Shown: piece after piece, positions 1-9,589 of the stretch
How positions within the stretch are numbered: position 1 is the first letter of the stretch
How the letters are laid out: each line of letters begins with the position of its first letter
DNA from: Spirochaetia bacterium
GTDB taxonomy: Bacteria > Spirochaetota > Leptospiria > Leptospirales > Leptonemataceae
DNA: 44,302 bases
Direction of reading: 5' to 3'
Assembly: GCA_009885105.1 (NCBI GenBank)
Contig: VFLI01000088.1
Span: 1-44,302 of the forward strand
The notes under the pieces: generated by a model
The model's database searches: none
Told to the model about the DNA's origin: nothing
What the model saw: the letters and a program-made list of their open reading frames with translations, nothing else
Position numbers and translations under genes: made by a program

Positions 1-1
1 C

Positions 2-517
<516 letters not shown>

Positions 518-577
518 CCGTTTCATTCGCCCGACTGGCTTCTATTTTTTCAGCCGGGCAGAAGGAAATGGCAGCGA

Positions 578-608
578 ATTCTCATTATATTCTTCTTGCC
601 ATGAGAAT
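578..608. repeat. Inverted repeat between thiC and the esterase gene
   Basis: ATTCTCAT (578-585) and ATGAGAAT (601-608) are perfect 8-base inverted arms separated by 15 bases, 25 bp before the GTG start of the esterase gene. The right arm runs into a TATTAT (608-613) that could serve as a -10 box. There is no T-tract after it, so it looks more like an operator or mRNA hairpin than a terminator. Function is inference. Confidence 0.35.
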
Positions 609-632
609 ATTATTTCTGTAATTTAGTTTGAA

Positions 633-2075
633 GTGCTGAGTCATTCCTATCTTAAGACATTATTTCTATTGCCGCTTTTTACCTTATTCTTCTGTACGGC
701 AGTATCACGTCCGGATCCCTGGGCCGATATGGCATTGGCGGACATTCTTTGGCCGGGATACTGGGAGAGAATTGCTCCGGTTCCCGGAAGTCTGACACTG
801 ACCCTGCAATCCGCTTCCGGAGCATTCACTCGTTCTTTTATACCCGGCTGCTCGGGGCGGCCCGGGGCCGACGCCACGTATGCCTTTCTGGTTAAACGCG
901 GCACCAACAACAAGCTCCTGATCAATTTCATGGGGGGAGGCGCCTGCTGGACAGACACAAATTGTCTGGGGCCCTCCAACACGATCACATATATTCCGGA
1001 TCTGACTCCCTTCCAGCAGGCGACGCTGGCTCTGGCCAGTCCGCTCATTGATGCGGGGATTCTCAATCACAACAACGCTGAAAATCCATTTCGCGACTGG
1101 AACATGATTTTCATTCCGTACTGCAGCGGCGACATCCATGTCGGATCCAACGACACGACCTACACGGATCCGCAGACGGGAATATCCAGCGTGATACGAC
1201 ACAGAGGATTCGATAATTTTCTCGCCGTGCTTCAGTACATGCAGCTGCAATTTCCCGAATCAAATGTCCAGAGAGTATTCGTGACGGGTCAGAGCGCCGG
1301 CGGATATGGAGCGATATTCAATTTCCCGTATATTAAGGAACTTTACTATTCAAAGCAGGTAGACATGCTGGGCGACGGATCAGCCGGAGCGATTGATGTT
1401 ACGGACACCGGCGCTTCCGCAACCGCTTTTCAGACTGCGTCCGCTTCACGCTGGAATGCGGGAGTCAGCACGCCCTCGTGGATTTCAACGGTCGCCGGTC
1501 AGTATCTGACCCTGAACATTGCCCAATTTTACAGCCGGATTGCAGCCTACTACCAGTCGGGAGCCGCCGTACCTGCTCCTGGCAGGTCCCGTTATGCCCA
1601 GTATTCAAGTGCGTACGATGGAAATCAGCGATTCTTCTTTGACGTTATGCGTCTCAGTCTGAAAACACCGGCCCGTTCTTACACAACAGCTGATAGTATG
1701 TGGGGGAGATCGGACGGCTACGATGCGCAGCGCGTTGGCGGCAATCCCGCTCTGAACGTGAACTGCAACTGGAACAATCAACTGCGCAGCCTTGCGACCG
1801 GAGCGGCGAATTCGAACTACCATGCCCTGATCGCCTCGGGTTCCGTTCACACGATTTCAATGAGCAATTCATTCTATAAGACATCGATACCCACTTCATC
1901 CGGTTCTGTTCGACTCGTTGACTGGTACAATGCGATGCTGTCCGGAAGCGGAAGCTGGTCAGATGCGCTCTGCGCGCATGGAAGCTGTTCACCGCCGACG
2001 ACAGAGGCGGCCCCCTCTTCCGCCTTGAACTGCTCGGGTCAGCCGGGTTTCATCACTGTCGGCGACGGCTGGTGA
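633..2075 (+). CDS. Secreted pectin acetylesterase / Notum-family carboxylesterase
   Basis: A 480-aa exported alpha/beta hydrolase of the pectinacetylesterase family, whose plant members de-acetylate pectin and whose animal member Notum removes lipid from Wnt. Visible features: an N-terminal hydrophobic signal segment (about residues 6-24), an oxyanion/GGGACW motif at 101-106, the nucleophile elbow GQSAGG with Ser221, and a plausible Asp329 (AYDG) and His406 (SVHT), which match the spacing of the Ser-Asp-His triad in this family. Several Cys residues could form disulfides, consistent with a periplasmic or secreted location. The start is a GTG at 633 with no strong ribosome site; no ATG gives a signal peptide. 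A cysteine at residue 21 follows LFF, a poor lipobox, so lipidation is doubtful. It appears to be a single gene. Substrate unknown; O- or lipid-ester hydrolysis of a glycan or protein is inferred. Confidence 0.85.
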   Translation: MLSHSYLKTLFLLPLFTLFFCTAVSRPDPWADMALADILWPGYWERIAPVPGSLTLTLQSASGAFTRSFIPGCSGRPGADATYAFLVKRGTNNKLLINFMGGGACWTDTNCLGPSNTITYIPDLTPFQQATLALASPLIDAGILNHNNAENPFRDWNMIFIPYCSGDIHVGSNDTTYTDPQTGISSVIRHRGFDNFLAVLQYMQLQFPESNVQRVFVTGQSAGGYGAIFNFPYIKELYYSKQVDMLGDGSAGAIDVTDTGASATAFQTASASRWNAGVSTPSWISTVAGQYLTLNIAQFYSRIAAYYQSGAAVPAPGRSRYAQYSSAYDGNQRFFFDVMRLSLKTPARSYTTADSMWGRSDGYDAQRVGGNPALNVNCNWNNQLRSLATGAANSNYHALIASGSVHTISMSNSFYKTSIPTSSGSVRLVDWYNAMLSGSGSWSDALCAHGSCSPPTTEAAPSSALNCSGQPGFITVGDGW

Positions 2076-2149
2076 GATTTGGTTTTGTTTTTTCAGTAAC
2101 ATACTTCAATCTCAGGATGTTAAACAGAACCGGTCAGGCCCAAAAAATA

Positions 2150-2845
2150 TCAGGTAAGCTGCGCCGGTTTCAAATATTCCATCAGTTCCCCGAATGAATC
2201 AATATAAACATCAGCATCTTCGAGTTCGTCCATTGTGCCGTGCCCGTACAGGCAGGCGGCAAAAAGACAATTGTTGGATTTCGCGGCGTTTCTGTCAGAC
2301 AACCTGTCGCCGACGACAAGAGCTTCGGACGGCTGTAACTGGTGTTTCACTAAAATATGCGCAACCAGCTCATCTTTGTTTTTAATCGTCACGTTATTCA
2401 CGAAAGGTATCTCTTTGAAAAATTCAAAAATACCGGCCGTCTGGAGAATCGCTTCAATATACGGGTATCGGCCGTTGCTGGCCGCGAAGACCATGTAACC
2501 GGACTGGCGCAGATACCGGCAGGTTTCCTGAATGCCATCGTAGTATTGGCCGCCTCCGGAGCGGATCGATTCCACCAGAGAAATCAGAATTCTCCCGCTC
2601 AGTTCCGCCTGCTGCTCTTTTTTCAACTCCGGAGCCAGATTGAGGAATATCTCCACGACCGGTTTGCCGATCTGCCGCATGATATCCGGAAGATCCGGCA
2701 CAACATCCGGCACCCCATTCTTATCTTTATATTTTATAAATTCTTTTTTATATGTTTCTAAAATAATATCTTCGCTCGAGAAAAGCGTTCCGTCCACGTC
2801 GAGAAGAACAGCTTTGATTATTTCAGGTTTTCGAATAATCTTCAT
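2150..2845 (-). CDS. HAD-superfamily hydrolase (phosphoglycolate phosphatase-like)
   Basis: A 231-aa soluble HAD phosphatase. Motif I is DVDGT with nucleophile Asp16 and acid/base Asp18; motif II is SNG at about 124, and the Mg-binding motif IV reads GDRLSD. A helical C1-type cap lies between motifs I and II, as in phosphoglycolate phosphatases and beta-phosphoglucomutases, which use small phosphorylated substrates. It is the last gene of a minus-strand run and starts only 20 bp after the stop of the kinase-like gene, so it is very probably co-transcribed with that gene, the glycosyltransferase and the PfkB kinase. This context suggests a phospho-sugar or nucleotide substrate rather than housekeeping phosphoglycolate salvage, but this is inference. 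Confidence 0.85.
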   Translation of the reverse strand: MKIIRKPEIIKAVLLDVDGTLFSSEDIILETYKKEFIKYKDKNGVPDVVPDLPDIMRQIGKPVVEIFLNLAPELKKEQQAELSGRILISLVESIRSGGGQYYDGIQETCRYLRQSGYMVFAASNGRYPYIEAILQTAGIFEFFKEIPFVNNVTIKNKDELVAHILVKHQLQPSEALVVGDRLSDRNAAKSNNCLFAACLYGHGTMDELEDADVYIDSFGELMEYLKPAQLT

Positions 2846-2865
2846 ATATACTTCGACGAGGCTCC

Positions 2866-3960
2866 CTATTGCTGGAGGTTCAGAGATTCAATAAACTTTT
2901 CTATCACTTCGATATGGTCCTTTTCCGGTCGGTTGAATTTCAGGCTCGGTTCGTAGAGATGTTCGTCAAAAAGATGAAAATCAAAAATTTTAAGCTCAAA
3001 ATCCGGCAGAGTGATGATGACGTTTTCTGTGTGGATGTCCAGAATCAATTTGTCACGAACTGCAAGCATTTCTGTAAACCGTATCAGACGTCGGAAATCT
3101 TCTGTAATCTTAATCAGAACTTTTTTCTTGATCCTTCCGAACCGACCGCTGTCAAAAACAAAATCAAACCTGGGAGAAAATTGTTTCCAGAAGCGGTTCT
3201 GATGCGACTGTTTTCCGGCCATCGCGAATTCTTTCAAATGTTTGCCCATCAGCATGATCTGGCTGTCCATCACGGTCATTTTTTCAGAGTGCCCTTCGCC
3301 GAAGAGTTTATTGCGATACCGGATTCCCATAAAATATTTTGTCGGAAGCACCAGGTCTGGAAGCGCTTCTCTCACACGCCAGTAATGAAGTCTTTCCATT
3401 CCCAGCCTGTTGAACTTGAAGCGAATCCTCTCCTGTCTGTATGATTTCTTTCCCCGGCTCAGAATATTCTGCAGCTCAATTTCTTCGGGTCCCAGAAAAC
3501 GGCTCTGTTCTGCGTCGACCAGCCGGAACTGTGAGCCGAAAATCGGGTCCGAAGGCAGAATTTCTTTTGAGATCTTCAAAACCATCTGATACGGGAGGCT
3601 GTACACAAATTTATACGAGCCCCTGCCAATGTATGAACTATTATTGATCGGCATATACTCTTCCAGGTATTCCCGGCCGTATTTGGCCGAGACCCGGAAC
3701 ACATGTGAAACCGGAAACAATCTCTCGTAAATTCGCCGCATCATGGACGACTGACGAAGCTGAAAGTCGACGGGGAGCTCGTCCACGGAAGGAGCTATTT
3801 TCTGCCGCGCGAGAGAAAATGCCTGTTCAATCCATTCATCGCTGAATGTATCGATTACGTTGCGCATCATATCGCCGGCCTGCTGGGAAGTATCCGACAG
3901 ATGCTCCTGCGCAAGCCGGACTCTGTCCCTCACCCGGGTGTAGATATCGGTCAGCTTCAT
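2866..3960 (-). CDS. Divergent protein kinase-fold protein (LPS-kinase-like or novel)
   Basis: A 364-aa protein I cannot place in a named family, but the kinase signature is clear. There is a glycine-rich loop IGRGSYKFVY at 111-120, a VLK lysine (Lys129), a catalytic loop LDIHTEN with Asp308 and Asn313 in the canonical D-x4-N spacing, and a DFG-equivalent IFDFH with Asp327. All residues needed for ATP and Mg binding are present, so it is probably active. The first 100 residues are helical and unassigned, and the insert between Lys129 and the catalytic loop is long and basic. No membrane segment is seen. Its ATG overlaps the stop of the GT4 gene by 4 bp, so the two are translationally coupled. 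Candidates are a sugar kinase acting on lipopolysaccharide core, like WaaP/KdkA, or an atypical protein kinase. Confidence 0.72.
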   Translation of the reverse strand: MKLTDIYTRVRDRVRLAQEHLSDTSQQAGDMMRNVIDTFSDEWIEQAFSLARQKIAPSVDELPVDFQLRQSSMMRRIYERLFPVSHVFRVSAKYGREYLEEYMPINNSSYIGRGSYKFVYSLPYQMVLKISKEILPSDPIFGSQFRLVDAEQSRFLGPEEIELQNILSRGKKSYRQERIRFKFNRLGMERLHYWRVREALPDLVLPTKYFMGIRYRNKLFGEGHSEKMTVMDSQIMLMGKHLKEFAMAGKQSHQNRFWKQFSPRFDFVFDSGRFGRIKKKVLIKITEDFRRLIRFTEMLAVRDKLILDIHTENVIITLPDFELKIFDFHLFDEHLYEPSLKFNRPEKDHIEVIEKFIESLNLQQ

Positions 3961-5105
3961 TTCTTGTCCAGCAGCTCCGCGTAGGCCTCTATTGTTGAAT
4001 GAAATGTGCTTTCACAGCTGAACTTTTTCACTTTTTGAAGATTGTATTTTGCATATTTTTTTCGCAATTGCGCCGAATCGGCCAGCTTATCTATGCCGTC
4101 GCCGAGTCCCGCCGCGTCTCCAACATTGCAGAGCAGCCCACCCTGCCCGTGATCGATCATTTCCGGAATCCCACCGCCGCAAGTGGCGACCACGGGAAGA
4201 CCCGATGCCATAGCGTCAAGCACAGACGTACCGAGACCTTCTTCTTTAGAACTCATCACGAATATATCGAAGAGAGAAAGAAAGCTCAAAACGTCTGTGC
4301 GAAAACCTGTGAACACAACGGCGTTTTCCAGTCCCAGGAGCCGGGTCTGCGCCAGCAGACTTTCCCGCAGTTCTCCTTCGCCCAGAATGAAGAGACGGAT
4401 CTTTTCGTTGGCCGGTTTTTTTTTTCGGACAAGCGAGAAAGCGTCCAGGAGAGTTTTTTGATCTTTGTGATCGGTCAGAGCGGCCACATTCCCGGCAACG
4501 ATATCGCCCGGCCTTATTCGAAACTCTTTTCTCAGATACGAAGGATCGGGCATTTTGCTGAATCGACTCAGGTCAATCCCGGAATAGGCGATCCTTATCC
4601 GTGATGCCGGGACATGCCCTTCAATTAAAACCTGTCTCACATTCTCTGAAATAGCCAGGTACCGATCCACAAGCGGGGTTAAGTATTTTCTTCTGGAAAA
4701 AAAATTTCCAGAGACAGGGAAATCAACCCGCCGCGACACGACCAGACATATTTCCGGGCATCGTTTTTTCACCATAAGACCTACAGCGTGCGCGCGCGCT
4801 GTATGCGTATGCAGCAGGGAAATTTTGTTTTCCTTAATAATTTTTACTATCCTGCCGGCGGAAAGAATATCCCATTCGCCGCGAATCTTCACGGCACGGA
4901 AGGGAATTGAATTTTCCGCGCATTTTTTTTCCAGCTCTGAGTTCGGCTGTCCAATTACGATCTGCCTCCCCCCGTGTTTCTGAATCAGCGATGCCAGATA
5001 CAGAACCTGCTGTTCGCCGCCTCTCCATGTATGGGCAGTATTGAGATGCGCGATGCCGGGAAAATATTTGAGATCCCGGCTCCGTTTTGTGAGTAGATCA
5101 GACAA
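3957..5105 (-). CDS. Family 4 glycosyltransferase
   Basis: A 382-aa GT-B fold glycosyltransferase of the GT4 family. The N-terminal acceptor domain begins with NTAHTWRGGEQQ, a typical WRGGE-type loop. The C-terminal donor domain carries the EX7E region EEGLGTSVLDAMASGLPVVAT (around residue 295-315), which contacts the nucleotide-sugar. GT4 enzymes build lipopolysaccharide, capsule or glycolipid. The start overlaps the end of the PfkB gene by 8 bp and its stop overlaps the start of the kinase-like gene by 4 bp, so all three are likely made from one message. Donor and acceptor cannot be read from sequence; core-oligosaccharide synthesis is a reasonable guess given the coupled kinase. Confidence 0.9.
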   Translation of the reverse strand: MSDLLTKRSRDLKYFPGIAHLNTAHTWRGGEQQVLYLASLIQKHGGRQIVIGQPNSELEKKCAENSIPFRAVKIRGEWDILSAGRIVKIIKENKISLLHTHTARAHAVGLMVKKRCPEICLVVSRRVDFPVSGNFFSRRKYLTPLVDRYLAISENVRQVLIEGHVPASRIRIAYSGIDLSRFSKMPDPSYLRKEFRIRPGDIVAGNVAALTDHKDQKTLLDAFSLVRKKKPANEKIRLFILGEGELRESLLAQTRLLGLENAVVFTGFRTDVLSFLSLFDIFVMSSKEEGLGTSVLDAMASGLPVVATCGGGIPEMIDHGQGGLLCNVGDAAGLGDGIDKLADSAQLRKKYAKYNLQKVKKFSCESTFHSTIEAYAELLDKK

Positions 5106-6090
5106 GGATTTGTTTCACCATTTCCGACAGAGAAGATTCCAGCCGCGCTCCTGGGATCTGAACGATGCGGGAAGCCAGATAATTGCCCCAACGGGCAGCA
5201 TGATCCGGGCTGTATCCGTGAGACAGACCGAACAGAACTCCCGCGGCAAAAGCATCCCCGGCTCCGTTTGTATCCAGAGCCTTCACGGGGAAACCGCTCA
5301 CCGATCTCAATTTCTTTTTTTCAATCACAAAAGCGCCTTTATCGCTGTTAGTCACAAATGCAAGATCCACCATGCCGCCGATATAGTGCACGCTTTTTTC
5401 GAGATCGTCCATATCCGCGAACATCCTGGCTTCATCGGCATTGCAGAAAAGAATATCGCAGTGTTCCTTTGCCATATGATGGAAGTCGTTTCGATAACGA
5501 CTGACGCAGAAAGGATCGGAGAATGTCGCGGAAACGAGCACTTTGTTTTTCTTCGCCTCTTCCATTGTCTTCAGGCATGCCTGCCGCGGTCCTTCCGTAT
5601 CCCAGAGATATCCTTCCAGATATGCTATTTTTGAATTCTTCAGTCTATCAATATCGATATCGCCCGGCGAAAGAGTGATAGAAACGCCCAGATGCGTGTA
5701 CATCGTCCTTTCCGCGTCCGGAGTTGTCATTACGACGCAGGTTCCTGTAACACCGGATGTTTCCGGCGCCGGATGCACGTCAAAATGGACGCCGGCCCGA
5801 ATCAGATCCTGTCGGTAGAATTCTCCGTTCGTATCGCCGGAAACTTTTCCGGAATAGAAAGCGCTGCCGCCGCTCAGAGCAACACCGATCATTGTATTGC
5901 AGGCCGAACCTCCGGAGCGAAGCGTCAATTCTGTATGCTGCAGATCAAGCAGGATTCGCCCCTGGGTCTCCGCGTCCACAAGGGTCATAGTGCCACGGTT
6001 CAGTTTGCGTTCGCGGATAAAATCATCATCAACAAATGCCAGTGTGTCCACCAGCGCATTGCCGACGCCAAAAACATCATATTTATTCAT
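5098..6090 (-). CDS. PfkB-family carbohydrate/nucleoside kinase (adenosine kinase-like)
   Basis: A 330-aa ribokinase-fold kinase. It opens with the substrate-binding GVGNALVD motif, has the GGSACNT glycine pair at 60-66, and ends with the PfkB signature DTNGAGDAFAAG at 273-284, in which Asp279 is the catalytic base and the GAGD loop forms the anion hole. The N-terminal pattern fits the adenosine-kinase subgroup that also holds many bacterial sugar kinases, so the substrate could be adenosine, inosine or a hexose or heptose. It is the first gene of the minus-strand operon with GT4, kinase-like and HAD genes. The 224-bp divergent gap to the sulfatase-like gene should hold its promoter, though I see no convincing consensus. 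Confidence 0.85.
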   Translation of the reverse strand: MNKYDVFGVGNALVDTLAFVDDDFIRERKLNRGTMTLVDAETQGRILLDLQHTELTLRSGGSACNTMIGVALSGGSAFYSGKVSGDTNGEFYRQDLIRAGVHFDVHPAPETSGVTGTCVVMTTPDAERTMYTHLGVSITLSPGDIDIDRLKNSKIAYLEGYLWDTEGPRQACLKTMEEAKKNKVLVSATFSDPFCVSRYRNDFHHMAKEHCDILFCNADEARMFADMDDLEKSVHYIGGMVDLAFVTNSDKGAFVIEKKKLRSVSGFPVKALDTNGAGDAFAAGVLFGLSHGYSPDHAARWGNYLASRIVQIPGARLESSLSEMVKQILV

Positions 6091-6314
6091 TGCGGTTCCC
6101 TCAGAAAATGTCTGCCTGCACTGCCGGCGGCCGTTCGAATTTTTTCATTCCATTTCGGCAATTCAAAGCCGGTAATAAAACCGGCTCTCGCGCCATGAAT
6201 AGCACGCCCGACTGCCGGGGTAAAGCCGAATTCATATTTGATCGCCTGCAGGGATTTGCGGAGCAGGATCAAAATGGAATTGATTCCGGACGACTCATCA
6301 GGGAAAGAGCCATA

Positions 6315-8369
6315 ATGCATTCTCGCACAATCCCCGCATACTGGCGGATTTTCTTTTTCTGTCTGAAATGGATTCTTGCTTCCTGGAGCATACTGCTGAT
6401 TGTTCGTCTGGCTTTTCTGGCAGTCTATGCGGACCGTCGTGAATCCTCAACTTTTATAGAAATCATCCTCCAGTTTCTCACCGGTTTCCGTTTTGATCTG
6501 GCCACGATCCCGGTAATTGCCGCTCCCATTCTGCTTTTTGCGCCGCTTCTGGCCGTGCAGCATCCGGCCGCCGTTAGAATTCTGAAATTTATTATTTTTC
6601 TTCAGATTATCTGGCTGGGATCTTTACTGACCGTTCTAATCGCAAGTTTCTATAATTTTGGACTGAACAACAAACACCTGGGATGGGAATTATTCGCTTA
6701 TTTAAATGACCTGATGACTGTTCTTAAAGGCGTGGTTGAGGACAACTTCCTGACAGGATTTTTATACCTGTTGATCGTTCCCGTGACCGCTGTCATCGCT
6801 TTCTGGATCGCCTTTGGCGTCGCCCTGAGAACTGAAGAATTTTACAGGCCGGATCAATCATCAACAGCCGGCAGAATTGCAAAAATACTCGCCTGCGAAT
6901 TTGTAATCCTTGTTCTTCTTGCCGTTGCGTCAAGGGGAGGCCTTCAGCAAAGTCCGCTGCGCGCCGGAGATGCGATGAAAGGCAACGCCTACCTGGCAAG
7001 CCTGGCGCTCAACGGTATTTTCACGGCAATCCACGACAGTCAGGATCTGGCCGATTTTAAGAAATTTTATGACGACGCGAAAACCCTGACTATCGTTCAA
7101 AGTCTCCTGGGTAAAAAATCAGATTTTTTATCCGCGCAATATCCGCTTCTTCGATACATGCCGCAGAATCACAGAGCTGTCCAGTCTGACAGAGATCGAA
7201 ACCGCCCGAACATTGTGCTTGTCGTTCTTGAATCGTTCACCGCAAAATACTTGAAGCTGCACGGCGGAAATCCTCGGATAGCTCCTCAGTTTGCAGCGCT
7301 GACAGAAGAGGGCCTGTATTTCAATAATTTCTACGCATCCGGAGGTCGAAGCGCCAACGGACTTTTTTGCATGCTGGCCGGTCTTCCTGATCGTGCAGGC
7401 AGGACCATTCTTCGCAGCGCGCAGATACAGAATCGGTTTGGAGGTCTGGCAGCTCTTCTTGGCAATCTCGGGTACAGAACCTTTTTTGTTCACGGAGGAG
7501 ATTTAAAATTTGACAATCTGGATACCGCGCTGCCTCATCTTGGTTTCCAGAGAATAATCGGACTTGCGGAAATGGACGCATCATCCAGGTATACCGCACG
7601 AAATGCCTGGGGATTTGATGACGCCGATACTTTTGACACGATGTTTCATACAATGAAGCAGGCAGCAGCCGATGACAGGCCTTTTTTCGGAGTTGTTTTC
7701 ACTCTCAACACACACCATCCGTATTCTGTTCCGGACGCATCGTACAGAATTTTCGATGAATCGACGCCTCAGCACGAATTCTTAAACAGCTTCTATTATT
7801 CGGATCACGCGCTCGGCGAATTTATAAGGAAAGCGGAAGCGGACAATTCACTGAAAAATACAATTTTTGTCTTCACCGCAGACCATACATCCCATGCCGG
7901 CCTCGATTATATCCAGGATCGTCAAATTCCGTTTCTGGTTCTTGGGCCCGGTATCCCGGCAGGAAGGATTGACGAAACGACCGGTTCACAGCTTGATATT
8001 CTGCCCACCGTTCTTTCTCTGGCCGGCGGCGGTTCCCTGTATTCGGCAATGGGCAGAGATTTATTATCCAATTCGACAGGAGAAAGGTTTGCTTTTTTTG
8101 CAGGAGGTTCCAATACAGACGCCATCGGTTGGATACAGGAAAACCGTATCCTGATCAAATGGCTTTTGGCTCCGGCTCCGCTATTTTATTCCTCGCAGCC
8201 GCCCATTACCTACCAGGATTTATTTCTTGTTGATAAAGACAGGGCGGCTGATTATCTTGAAAAATGCCAGAGCTTTTATCAGTTTGCGAGAAATTTGGAA
8301 AAAGAGAACCGGATTTGGCCTCTATCCAGCGAATTGCCGGCTGTCAGACAACGATTTGAGATAGAATGA
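6315..8369 (+). CDS. LTA-synthase/sulfatase-family membrane phosphotransferase
   Basis: A 684-aa protein with five N-terminal membrane segments followed by an extracytoplasmic alkaline-phosphatase-fold domain. Such enzymes transfer phosphoglycerol or phosphoethanolamine to glycans or lipids in the periplasm. The catalytic domain begins with NIVLVVLES (metal-binding Glu), has GGRSANG around Ser346 where the nucleophilic Thr usually sits, and later NTHHPY and TADHTSH metal motifs. I chose the ATG at 6315: it has a GGAAAGAG ribosome site about 8 bases upstream and puts a membrane segment right at the N-terminus. Longer in-frame starts (6036, 6195) would add a polar tail or overlap the divergent kinase gene. 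Its stop overlaps the next gene's ATG by 4 bp. A Gram-positive-style LTA role is unlikely in a diderm; OpgB- or EptA-like modification of glycan or lipid A is more plausible. Confidence 0.85.
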   Translation: MHSRTIPAYWRIFFFCLKWILASWSILLIVRLAFLAVYADRRESSTFIEIILQFLTGFRFDLATIPVIAAPILLFAPLLAVQHPAAVRILKFIIFLQIIWLGSLLTVLIASFYNFGLNNKHLGWELFAYLNDLMTVLKGVVEDNFLTGFLYLLIVPVTAVIAFWIAFGVALRTEEFYRPDQSSTAGRIAKILACEFVILVLLAVASRGGLQQSPLRAGDAMKGNAYLASLALNGIFTAIHDSQDLADFKKFYDDAKTLTIVQSLLGKKSDFLSAQYPLLRYMPQNHRAVQSDRDRNRPNIVLVVLESFTAKYLKLHGGNPRIAPQFAALTEEGLYFNNFYASGGRSANGLFCMLAGLPDRAGRTILRSAQIQNRFGGLAALLGNLGYRTFFVHGGDLKFDNLDTALPHLGFQRIIGLAEMDASSRYTARNAWGFDDADTFDTMFHTMKQAAADDRPFFGVVFTLNTHHPYSVPDASYRIFDESTPQHEFLNSFYYSDHALGEFIRKAEADNSLKNTIFVFTADHTSHAGLDYIQDRQIPFLVLGPGIPAGRIDETTGSQLDILPTVLSLAGGGSLYSAMGRDLLSNSTGERFAFFAGGSNTDAIGWIQENRILIKWLLAPAPLFYSSQPPITYQDLFLVDKDRAADYLEKCQSFYQFARNLEKENRIWPLSSELPAVRQRFEIE

Positions 8370-9589
8370 ATAAATTTCTCGAACAATATCAGGCTTATAA
8401 AGTTGAAGGACACCGCGAGTCCGGTACGGAACTGGCCAATCACATCTACAGGCACCTGACCGCCTGGATAGAAGCCGGAAAACCGGATCAGAATTTCATC
8501 GATGAGCTTCGCGAACTTGTTTCGATGATCCAGGAAAACCCTCTGTCTGAAAAAGATTTGATCGACCTTGGACTGTACCATGCGGCAGAAGCGCTGCAGA
8601 GCTGGGACCAGAAGGACGATGCGGAACTGATCACGGAGTTCTATGTTACGGAAGCGCGGCTTCCATTTTTTGCCTACCTGGATGAAAACTCGTACAGGAT
8701 TATTAAGAATATTGAATTCAATGAAATAGATTTTCTAATTTTTGAAGTCATTCAGGGCAATTTCCCGCATGATTCTGCTCAGATATTTCTGAGTGAAAAC
8801 GACTGGGCCGATGTCTGGGTTGCCCTGCGATACCTGGACGCCGTAGAGGATAAAGAGGCCAGGTGGCGGGTGCTGGAAAAGATGATACTTATTCGTTCCG
8901 GCCTCCTCGAAAAATCGATCATACTCTGCTATATACTGCTTCGCGATCCGGATCAGCTGATTTCCGTCTCGGGCGGTGAGGATTCTATGCCGGCCGGAAT
9001 TGCGCATGATCTGCCTTCCGGTCCTGTTCAGGCAATTGTAAAAGCGGCCAGCGTTTTTCTTGAAACCGGAATACTGGACACATCCTGGGAAGAACGAGTC
9101 GAGATTGAGTTTGAAAAAGAAGTCCTCTTTTCACTTCTGGCACTCTTTGAAATCAGCCAGTGCGAACCGACCGCCGCATGGGTTCGTGTGCTGGAAAGAA
9201 CGGCCGCAGACACATGGCTGTATTCCATGAACACAGAAAAATTTGCCGCTTATCAGCCTCTTCCCGAGTTCGCCGCCAGTATTCTGTTCCTTTTTCCTGA
9301 CGAAGAACTTGAAGAAATAATGAAGACTTCGCTCCTGATACCTGTTTTTCTTGAAAGCATGGAAAAATACACATACGAAGCTTTCCACGATATGCTTCAT
9401 GCAGTAATGCGCGCAGAAGAAACTTTCCGCATGGAACTGGAGCTGCAGCTGGAGAGATTTTTAGCTCTGCCGCCGGAAGGCGCGCTGTTTGAAAGGTTCC
9501 GTGACTGTTTCGCGCATATCGGATGTGAGATAATATTTGACGACGGAATCGCCAGGCTTGTATCGCAGGGAGAAGGTCCTCTTCATTGA
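8366..9589 (+). CDS. Unrecognised acidic helical protein
   Basis: A 407-aa protein that I do not recognise. It is acidic and seems mostly alpha-helical, with many Leu/Glu/Asp residues, no signal peptide, no membrane segment and no catalytic motif that I can identify. There are two aromatic-rich stretches around 105-125 and 150-165. The ATG overlaps the stop of the LTA-synthase-like gene by 4 bp, and its own stop overlaps the Nudix start by 4 bp, so it sits in the middle of a translationally coupled trio. That suggests a cytoplasmic partner or regulator for one of the flanking enzymes, but no function can be assigned. Confidence 0.8.
   Translation: MNKFLEQYQAYKVEGHRESGTELANHIYRHLTAWIEAGKPDQNFIDELRELVSMIQENPLSEKDLIDLGLYHAAEALQSWDQKDDAELITEFYVTEARLPFFAYLDENSYRIIKNIEFNEIDFLIFEVIQGNFPHDSAQIFLSENDWADVWVALRYLDAVEDKEARWRVLEKMILIRSGLLEKSIILCYILLRDPDQLISVSGGEDSMPAGIAHDLPSGPVQAIVKAASVFLETGILDTSWEERVEIEFEKEVLFSLLALFEISQCEPTAAWVRVLERTAADTWLYSMNTEKFAAYQPLPEFAASILFLFPDEELEEIMKTSLLIPVFLESMEKYTYEAFHDMLHAVMRAEETFRMELELQLERFLALPPEGALFERFRDCFAHIGCEIIFDDGIARLVSQGEGPLH

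Noticed and set aside
529..559. GCCCG...GCCGGGC hairpin after thiC as a terminator
   Set aside because: The pairing has an internal mismatch region, the T-run sits in the loop and no T-tract follows the stem.
2073..2114. TGAGATT...AATCTCA inverted repeat between the esterase and HAD genes
   Set aside because: Seven-base arms with a 28-base AT-rich loop and no T-tract; likely chance.
6036..6314. In-frame extension of the LTA-synthase-like gene to 6036 or 6195
   Set aside because: It would overlap the divergent kinase gene or add a polar tail before the first membrane helix; the ATG at 6315 has a good ribosome site.
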